Origin: JBCCWR01 sp039193385
Lineage (GTDB): Bacteria; Verrucomicrobiota; Verrucomicrobiia; Methylacidiphilales; JBCCWR01
Length of the DNA: 12,357 nucleotides
Assembly: GCA_039193385.1 (NCBI GenBank)
Contig: JBCCWR010000067.1
Span: forward strand, 1-12,357
Direction of reading: 5' to 3'
In this document: positions 7,035 to 12,357 of the stretch, one piece after another
Layout of the letters: every line of letters begins with the position of its first letter
Numbering within the stretch: the first letter of the stretch is position 1
Notes under the pieces: generated by a model
The model's database searches: none
What the model saw: the letters and a program-made list of their open reading frames with translations, nothing else
Told to the model about the DNA's origin: nothing
Translations under genes and position numbers: made by a program

Positions 7035-8195
7035 CTAAGCTAATGCCTCAGACAACAAGCTCTTCATGGAATCTCCAGCAGCCCTCCAATTAAGACGACG
7101 CTTATATTCACTAAAAGAAGATAAGGCCATATCTTTATAAAGGGAGTAATTAGCAAATACGTCTGTGATGTAGCTGCAGTAATCAACTGAACTTGAGTTA
7201 ACATCGAACAACTTACCATTGTTAGACTCAGCATTGATAATTGTTGGAATGCCACCCACATTCGTAGAAAGACAAGGAACACCAAAAGCATTGGCTTCGC
7301 AAAGCACAATTGGTGAGCAATCAGCTAGGGTTGGTAGAATCAAAAAGTGAGACTCGGCAATCAACTTTGATATCCGCTCACGGCCCTCATCAGTCAGCTT
7401 ACTAACGTATCCCAAAGACTTCACAAAGTTGGGTAATGGGGAATCTAATTCCGGTTGACATCCTACAAGTGTTAATTCAGTTGGCAAACCGGAATCATTC
7501 AGAGCTTTGGCAATCTCCAAAGCTTTGTCTCCTCCTTTACGCAGCCACTCAACACCAATAAAAATCATCTTGCACGTGGTAGCTGGACGATTCTCAATCA
7601 AGTCTTTCACCTCAGAGAGTGTTAAATTTGACTCTAAATTTGCTCCAAAAGGGACGACTCGTACTTTTTGAGGATCAGCGCCGTAAAAATCAATGGCTGT
7701 CTTTGCTGCCCAATGTGATGAATAGATAGCAAACCGCGATCTTTGAATGCCTAACTTCTCCATCTTATGGCCGTTAGAAATTGTTTCTTCACAGAGATTG
7801 CTATACTTAGGATAAAACTCAGCAGTATTTTGAAATGTGGCGTCTGCCCAAAAAAGGATAGGCTGCTTGCATTCAAGATAAGCAATTGGGTTGACCGTAG
7901 CGCTTAATACGACATCGTACGATTTACTCGAAAGCTTCTTCAATACTTGAGTAGCGTATCTTTTCAAAATAAGTGGTTCAGTGTCTTTCAAATAGAGCTT
8001 ATTTTTGGTTTGATAGTAGTGACGTTTTATCTTTCGTATAATACGCATCTGCAACTCATCTTGCAGGGGACCTAAATAATCTACAGATAAAGACTGTTCT
8101 TTCAGGGCTTGGGCAACGTAAAAGCCAGTGCCAGACCATTCGGTTCCCTTCCCCAACTGTTGGGCATTCTTAATCGTAACATAAGCAAGTTCCAT
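7035..8195 (-). CDS. GT4-family glycosyltransferase with EWSGTGFYVAQAL N-terminus
   Basis: A 386-residue group 1 (GT4) glycosyltransferase, GT-B fold. The first domain has the Gly loop EWSGTGFYVAQAL (19-31), where many enzymes of this branch contact the acceptor, and FWADATFQN (115-123). The second has IGVEWLRKGGDKAL (213-226) and ADCSPIVLCEANAFGVP (291-307); here the EX7E motif reads D292/E300. A VGGIPTII segment follows at 313-320. An excellent ribosome-binding site, AGGAGG (8206-8211), lies ten bases before the ATG at 8195 and is the strongest in the window, which may give this enzyme higher translation than its neighbours. It stands between two GT2 genes, in the middle of the cluster. This branch often appears in cyanobacterial and proteobacterial surface-glycan loci; the sugar it adds is unknown. 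Confidence 0.92.
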   Translation of the reverse strand: MELAYVTIKNAQQLGKGTEWSGTGFYVAQALKEQSLSVDYLGPLQDELQMRIIRKIKRHYYQTKNKLYLKDTEPLILKRYATQVLKKLSSKSYDVVLSATVNPIAYLECKQPILFWADATFQNTAEFYPKYSNLCEETISNGHKMEKLGIQRSRFAIYSSHWAAKTAIDFYGADPQKVRVVPFGANLESNLTLSEVKDLIENRPATTCKMIFIGVEWLRKGGDKALEIAKALNDSGLPTELTLVGCQPELDSPLPNFVKSLGYVSKLTDEGRERISKLIAESHFLILPTLADCSPIVLCEANAFGVPCLSTNVGGIPTIINAESNNGKLFDVNSSSVDYCSYITDVFANYSLYKDMALSSFSEYKRRLNWRAAGDSMKSLLSEALA

Positions 8196-8205
8196 CTAAA
8201 TCAAG

Positions 8206-8211
8206 CCTCCT
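8206..8211 (-). promoter_or_regulatory. Strong ribosome-binding site AGGAGG for the GT4 gene at 7035-8195
   Basis: A perfect AGGAGG on the minus strand, ten bases before the ATG at 8195. It is the only perfect six-base match found upstream of a gene in this window; the others have four- or five-base matches or none. Confidence 0.75.
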
Positions 8212-8265
8212 AAAGGCATATTTGGAAGTATTAATGAAACAGATGTAAATCACCAAAATAATTTT

Positions 8266-9189
8266 TCACCATCTTCTAGAATGCCCTCCTAGTCTAAGTC
8301 TGATTCTTTCCCAAGCACTCACATATCGAACAAAAAAGAGTGTCGAGACAAACTGGATTTTCTGTTTACGGTTTACCAGCTTTTCTTTATTCCAAGCTCT
8401 TAAAATGCTTCTCCCAGGCGGTGTAAAAGCCAAAACAATATCATTAAGCAAGGCTCTGAAGTGTCCTGTACCTGATAGTTGGTCTTTTGTAGCATCATAT
8501 CTTCCACCTACAATTCGAGTTACTCGCTTGTATAGCTCCTTGAAGGTGTGCCTGGTAGGGTGATAAACATAAGCATTATGAGAGTAGACTTGCTGGTAAT
8601 CAGCATTAAAGACGCGCTGGCCCCACTCTTTATCACCACCTGATTTCAGCTTAGTATCAAACAGACCGACTTTATTCACAACACTTCGGTAGGTAAATAA
8701 GTTAGCAGTTAGACCGTAATGCTGCTCCTGTAAAAGTTCCGACTGTGAAAACCCCATCTCAATACTTTCATAAATCTCGACTGCCGTTGGATTCTCAGCA
8801 TCGCGAAAAAAGAGTTCAATACGACCTGCAACTAGTCCACAGTTATCAGAGGATTTCAGACACTCTACGCCCTGCTGTAACCAGTCTTTATCAGGAATAC
8901 AATCAGCATCAGTGAATGCAAGAATATCGCCTTTTGCACTCAGAACACCCGTGTTCCTTGCAGCATAGGAACCAGGCTCAAGTTCGCTTAGTAACTTAAT
9001 ATATTCATACTGAGCTGTGACTGGCTTGGGACTCTCCAATGAGCCGTTATCAATAACAATAACTTCGTACAGTTCTTTGGGGTAACTCTGTGCATCTACA
9101 GCATTCAAACACTTCTGTAGCCGCACTAAATCGTTATACACAGGTATAATGACTGAGACAACAGGTTCAATTTCATCAACTGCCAACAT
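8266..9189 (-). CDS. GT2-family glycosyltransferase
   Basis: A 307-residue GT-A fold, family GT2 glycosyltransferase. It opens with VVSVIIPVYND (10-20), then VIDNGS (45-50), a degenerate form of the common VDDGS, and PGSYAARNTG (72-81). TDADC (93-97) is the DXD-type motif for metal and nucleotide sugar. SGGDKEWGQR (183-192) occupies the place of the usual ED-type catalytic-base motif, and YHPTRH (209-214) follows. A C-terminal region with some hydrophobic residues (about 279-290) could associate with the membrane. AAGAGG (9196-9201) lies six bases before the ATG at 9189, a good start. It follows the sulfotransferase-like gene by 80 bases. GT2 enzymes with this GSYAARN/GGDKEW pattern recur in bacterial polysaccharide loci; the sugar is not identifiable. 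Confidence 0.92.
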   Translation of the reverse strand: MLAVDEIEPVVSVIIPVYNDLVRLQKCLNAVDAQSYPKELYEVIVIDNGSLESPKPVTAQYEYIKLLSELEPGSYAARNTGVLSAKGDILAFTDADCIPDKDWLQQGVECLKSSDNCGLVAGRIELFFRDAENPTAVEIYESIEMGFSQSELLQEQHYGLTANLFTYRSVVNKVGLFDTKLKSGGDKEWGQRVFNADYQQVYSHNAYVYHPTRHTFKELYKRVTRIVGGRYDATKDQLSGTGHFRALLNDIVLAFTPPGRSILRAWNKEKLVNRKQKIQFVSTLFFVRYVSAWERIRLRLGGHSRRW

Positions 9190-9269
9190 AGTGAACCTCT
9201 TAACTCTGAGAAAAATCGCCGAAATTCAGGCTTAGATGCAAGGAATACCAGCAAAAACAAACTTTCCTA

Positions 9270-10241
9270 TTACTCATAAAGAGCTTCCGTTCCAGGGATA
9301 TCGTCAAATATCTTAGAAGAATAATCAAGAATTTTAGGATCCTTTATCAGTGCTTGAAAGCGATCGTCTTCTTCAAAATGTTTCCAGCGCTCAAGCACTG
9401 ACATTTCTGACGCTTTACCATGCAAAGTTACTCCATCAAATGAACTTCCTCCCCCATTTGTCATAACTTCGTCAAACCCAGCATCAGTGAAATCCATCGC
9501 TAGTTTCTCAGCAACTTGCCGACGGTATTCTTTATCTAAGACCCATAAGTTGTAGTTAACTGGAACCTTAATATTCTGCAAATAGCGAGTTTCATCTAAG
9601 TACTCACGTGCATAGTCTATCCAAAGTTCTGGCAATGAGCTCTTGTGTGACTTGACTTTCATGAAATCCATTTGATAATCAACGGATTTACCACGTTCAC
9701 TAGCTCGTAGCCGACTTGCGAATAGGTTAAATGGATCTCTGATTAAGATTAAGTCATAACGAACTTTGCTTTTGCCAAAGTAAAGATCATGCCTTGCCTC
9801 AAATGTACGATCACTGAATGCCTCTATAGGCTGATCCTCGTAACTGTAAATCAAGCAATTCTTAAACAAAAACTCACCTAGCGCCTCTCGTCGCCAACGC
9901 TCAATATCTCCCGTACGCCAGCCCTGTATATCGTCATCTTCCAGTTTTCGAACCTGTTCTTCATAAACATGTCGGAAAGGATTCACTTTCACACGGGCAT
10001 TGTTAATATAAAAAACCTCACCTTTATGTTGCTTTCGAACCCAATTCATGATGGCATGATTACCAGAACGACGGAGACCAGTCACTCTGATTTCCTTTTC
10101 GTTGACAATCAACGTATTCTCAGAAACAGCCCTTGTCATTTTGATTTCATCTTCTATCTCATGCCTTAAGCTATTTATGCTGTCACGAAGCTTCGAGCGT
10201 AGTTTTTTGACATTGGATAAAAAATAATAAGTAGGAGCCAT
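9270..10241 (-). CDS. Divergent sulfotransferase-like protein (LRRSGNH type)
   Basis: A 323-residue protein that resembles sulfotransferases only locally. VTGLRRSGNHAIMNW (53-67) matches the position and Arg-Ser-Gly-Asn core of the 5'-phosphosulfate loop. LILIRDPFNLFASRL (164-178) matches the 3'-phosphate segment with its Arg and Ser. The 97 residues between the two contain FYINN and a Trp/Arg-rich stretch (GWRTGDIERWRRE) that I do not recognise. Other marks are YNLW (230-233), GGGSSFDG (263-270) and LERWKHFEEDDRF (283-295). The first 40 residues are charged and probably helical, with no signal peptide. The ATG at 10241 has only a weak GAGA one base away; an ATG at 10139 would still keep the loop. 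It sits between a clear sulfotransferase and a GT2 gene, supporting a role in glycan sulfation. The fold is probable, activity and acceptor unknown; a related nucleotide-binding P-loop function remains possible. Confidence 0.78.
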   Translation of the reverse strand: MAPTYYFLSNVKKLRSKLRDSINSLRHEIEDEIKMTRAVSENTLIVNEKEIRVTGLRRSGNHAIMNWVRKQHKGEVFYINNARVKVNPFRHVYEEQVRKLEDDDIQGWRTGDIERWRREALGEFLFKNCLIYSYEDQPIEAFSDRTFEARHDLYFGKSKVRYDLILIRDPFNLFASRLRASERGKSVDYQMDFMKVKSHKSSLPELWIDYAREYLDETRYLQNIKVPVNYNLWVLDKEYRRQVAEKLAMDFTDAGFDEVMTNGGGSSFDGVTLHGKASEMSVLERWKHFEEDDRFQALIKDPKILDYSSKIFDDIPGTEALYE

Positions 10242-10323
10242 TTCTCAACCATTGAAATTTTGAAGATCTTTTACAAGGGTAGGCAAATCAATTACAGCGA
10301 ACAACAATTGGAATTTAGGAACT

Positions 10324-11184
10324 CTATGAAACATTTTTGAACTTTTCAACCGCATACTCATACACCTCAATATCAGGCTGACAAATTTCCTTAATCGATC
10401 GCATCATTTCAGAGGTGATTACTTCATTAAGCTTCTTCTCTGAGTCTGGCCTTTTATTCAGAGCACTAATCTGAAGATCTGTGCCATACCTTTTGCCAAA
10501 TTGGTCTTCGAAGGTATCCATATCATCTAAGAAGCCAATCAAATGAAACTTATGTAAGTTTTCTTTGGCATGTTGAACAGCTTCTGGAGTCATGAAATTA
10601 TCATCTTCAGCAATTCCCCCTAGGAATTTGGCATACTCATAACCTTGAGACTTACCAAAATCAGAATTAATATAATCTTCGAGGCTAGTTTCAATCTTGC
10701 GATAAGAAGATTTTTGCCTATAATTATTATAAAAATAACTTGATATCCAGCGATCAACTGGATCACGAAGAATGGTTATGAACTCGTATCGATGTGAGCA
10801 GTGTTGATAGGCTAGCGTGCTGAAGGGAAAATGCCCCGAGATATAGTGAATATGATCGAGATTCATGAAGTAAACCAACAATACTTCACGAAGCTTCATT
10901 ACAGTTGAATCATTGGCTGTATCTGGTGGGAGTTCTTCCCCTAATAAAATTTGGGCCGCATTCCAAGATGCAGCAGAGTTTAGATTCAATACATTACTCG
11001 ACTCCCATAGACTCCATTTGACATAACAAGCCTGGAGTGCTCTGTTAATAGAAGTTCCACCACACTTCGGAATATGGTGAAAATAAATCCTTTGCTCCAA
11101 GCCGCCCTGGACAAGGTTTATTGTCTTAGTAGATATGTCTTGGAATGTCTTGATGTCAAAGTGTGTTAGGAATTTGTTGAACAT
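10324..11184 (-). CDS. Sulfotransferase family 2-type protein (HIPKCGGTSI)
   Basis: A 286-residue PAPS-dependent sulfotransferase candidate. HIPKCGGTSI (37-46) is the 5'-phosphosulfate loop with the basic Lys expected to help catalysis. SGHFPF (116-121) follows, and ITILRDPVDRWISSYFY (136-152) is the 3'-phosphate site. This order (HIPKxGGTS, GHxPF, LRDPVxRxxSxY) is that of the Sulfotransfer_2 family, which includes glycan O-sulfotransferases. Nothing marks a signal peptide or membrane anchor, unlike Golgi relatives in animals, so a cytoplasmic site is expected. ATG at 11184 has GGAA (11192-11195) seven bases upstream. It comes 93 bases after the GT4 at the right edge and 82 bases before the divergent sulfotransferase-like gene, forming a pair. 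The target is presumed to be the repeat unit built by the neighbouring transferases. Confidence 0.9.
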   Translation of the reverse strand: MFNKFLTHFDIKTFQDISTKTINLVQGGLEQRIYFHHIPKCGGTSINRALQACYVKWSLWESSNVLNLNSAASWNAAQILLGEELPPDTANDSTVMKLREVLLVYFMNLDHIHYISGHFPFSTLAYQHCSHRYEFITILRDPVDRWISSYFYNNYRQKSSYRKIETSLEDYINSDFGKSQGYEYAKFLGGIAEDDNFMTPEAVQHAKENLHKFHLIGFLDDMDTFEDQFGKRYGTDLQISALNKRPDSEKKLNEVITSEMMRSIKEICQPDIEVYEYAVEKFKNVS

Positions 11185-11277
11185 AATCTTTTTCCGTAGA
11201 GTTGTCTGTAGAATACAGATGGAAGGTATGTCCTAATGCTTGATCAACATTCAAGTATTTAATCCAGCAAAAAAGGT

Positions 11278-12357
11278 TCAGCATCTTTCTACATCTAAAC
11301 ACCACTTGTAAACCTCCAAAGTTTTCTTTGCTATTTCTGGCCATCCAAGCTCTTGAGCTAACTGCAGATTATGCTTACCCATCTGCAGTAGTTCCTCTTT
11401 CTGCGTAATCGCCGACTCTATTGCTTCTGCCAAACCGCCTTTACTTTCCGAGTCGTAAAGAAATGAACCTGTATCATCTAGCAACTCATCAATGCACCCT
11501 ATGCGAGGTGCAATACAAGCCTTAGCAAAGGACATGGCTAAAACGACTGCCCCAGAGGTCAAGATATCTCGATACGGAAATACAACTACATCACTCGCAT
11601 TCATATAAACCTGAATCTTCTCTTCTGGGATAAAAGTAGGTTTAAAATCAATGTTACTACTGTCAGATATTTTCTCTTCAAGTGAAGTTTTCATCTCATC
11701 ACTAAACGGCTGACCGGCTATTACTAATTGGCCAGACTGTATATTCATCTTCTTGAAAGCTTCAATTAATTCCAGCACTCCTTTATAAGGACGAATCTTT
11801 CCTAGAAATAGCAGAACAACTCTAGAGGCATCAATTTTCAGCAGTTTCCTTGCTTCCAGCCTGGATATTGCGTTCTCATAACAACCTATATAATTACCAT
11901 GTGGGATTACAAAAACCTTTTGTCTATGGTTACTAATACCAAAAGATTCAACAACCTTAGCTTTCGCAATTTCACAATGAACAATAATTGCATCGGCCGC
12001 CTTAGAAGCCAAAAAATTACATAGTCGATCCAACTGAGGATAAGGGTTTTCGTGATCTTTGAGGTTGTGTACAGTCCAAACAACTTTCACTCCAGAAATC
12101 TTCAAAAGAGCTATTTTAAGATACAAATTCAGGAGTGCAAGCGATGATTCCCAAATCTCATCTCTAATAAAGAAAATGGGAAGCCAATGTAAATGAAGAA
12201 TGTCAGCCTTTTTATCTTGGATCAAGTTGAATACAGAATAATCCAGATAATTGACACCTTCAACTGTTAATCCCTGCGATTTGAGGTTTTCAGCTAACTG
12301 AAATTGATAAGGATTGCGCTTGAATTGAGGAGCAAAAATCAGTTTCAGGTTGCTCAT
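11278..12357 (-). CDS. GT4-like glycosyltransferase lacking the EX7E motif
   Basis: A 359-residue GT-B type glycosyltransferase whose ATG is the last three bases of the window, so its start signal cannot be judged and a start farther upstream cannot be excluded. The N-terminal half has LHLHWLP (54-60) and TVHNLKDHENP (95-105), both common in GT4-like enzymes of exopolysaccharide loci. IPHGNY (151-156) and FLGKIRPYKG (184-193) mark the linker and the donor-domain phosphate contact. Where EX7E should be, the protein reads PYRDILTSGAVVLAMSFAK (261-279): an Asp replaces the first Glu and no Glu stands eight residues later. This PYRDxxTSGAxxLAM pattern is recurrent in a branch of group 1 transferases, so it may be a lineage feature and not inactivation. 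It is the first gene of the visible operon; donor and acceptor are unknown. Confidence 0.9.
   Translation of the reverse strand: MSNLKLIFAPQFKRNPYQFQLAENLKSQGLTVEGVNYLDYSVFNLIQDKKADILHLHWLPIFFIRDEIWESSLALLNLYLKIALLKISGVKVVWTVHNLKDHENPYPQLDRLCNFLASKAADAIIVHCEIAKAKVVESFGISNHRQKVFVIPHGNYIGCYENAISRLEARKLLKIDASRVVLLFLGKIRPYKGVLELIEAFKKMNIQSGQLVIAGQPFSDEMKTSLEEKISDSSNIDFKPTFIPEEKIQVYMNASDVVVFPYRDILTSGAVVLAMSFAKACIAPRIGCIDELLDDTGSFLYDSESKGGLAEAIESAITQKEELLQMGKHNLQLAQELGWPEIAKKTLEVYKWCLDVERC

Noticed and set aside
11156..11344. A 62-codon minus-strand frame between the GT4 and the sulfotransferase
   Set aside because: It overlaps both real genes in a different frame, and its composition and lack of motifs fit a chance reading frame.

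Overview
The window is a dense, one-directional glycan-assembly cluster. All twelve genes lie on the minus strand, with gaps of about 30 to 106 bases and one 23-base overlap, so transcription runs from right (12357) to left (1). By eye the base composition is in the low-to-mid 40s percent GC. Two exact copies of the octamer GCGATCGC (HIP1, the palindrome typical of many cyanobacteria) and several one-base variants are present. The glycosyltransferase and sulfotransferase types also look familiar from filamentous or unicellular cyanobacterial exopolysaccharide loci. A cyanobacterial origin is therefore likely but not proven. There is no rRNA, tRNA, CRISPR or insertion sequence, and no intergenic stretch exceeds about 106 bases.

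Order in the direction of transcription: GT4 glycosyltransferase (11278-12357); sulfotransferase with HIPKCGGTSI loop (10324-11184); sulfotransferase-like protein with LRRSGNH loop (9270-10241); GT2 glycosyltransferase (8266-9189); GT4 (7035-8195); GT2 (5888-6979); sulfotransferase-like protein with YPRSGNS loop (4989-5789); sulfotransferase with HINKTGGTSI loop (4336-4953); three consecutive GT4 enzymes (3158-4282, 1924-3180, 731-1894); and the N-terminal 208 residues of a multi-pass membrane protein that runs off the left edge (1-624), probably a Wzy-type polymerase or related O-antigen/EPS membrane protein.

Taken together these genes could build a branched repeat unit with up to seven transferase steps. 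Four PAPS-dependent sulfotransferase-fold proteins would decorate it, and a Wzy-like protein would polymerise it. The inferred product is a sulfated extracellular polysaccharide, comparable in logic to the sulfated EPS loci described in cyanobacteria (for example the synechan locus of Synechocystis). The initiating phosphoglycosyltransferase, flippase, Wza/Wzc-type export proteins and sugar-nucleotide genes are not in the window and would be expected outside it. The sugars, linkages and sulfation positions cannot be read from sequence. The most distinctive features are the four sulfotransferases arranged as two mixed-type pairs in mirror order around a GT2-GT4-GT2 block, and one sulfotransferase-like protein (9270-10241) that fits the standard family only at its two nucleotide-binding motifs.
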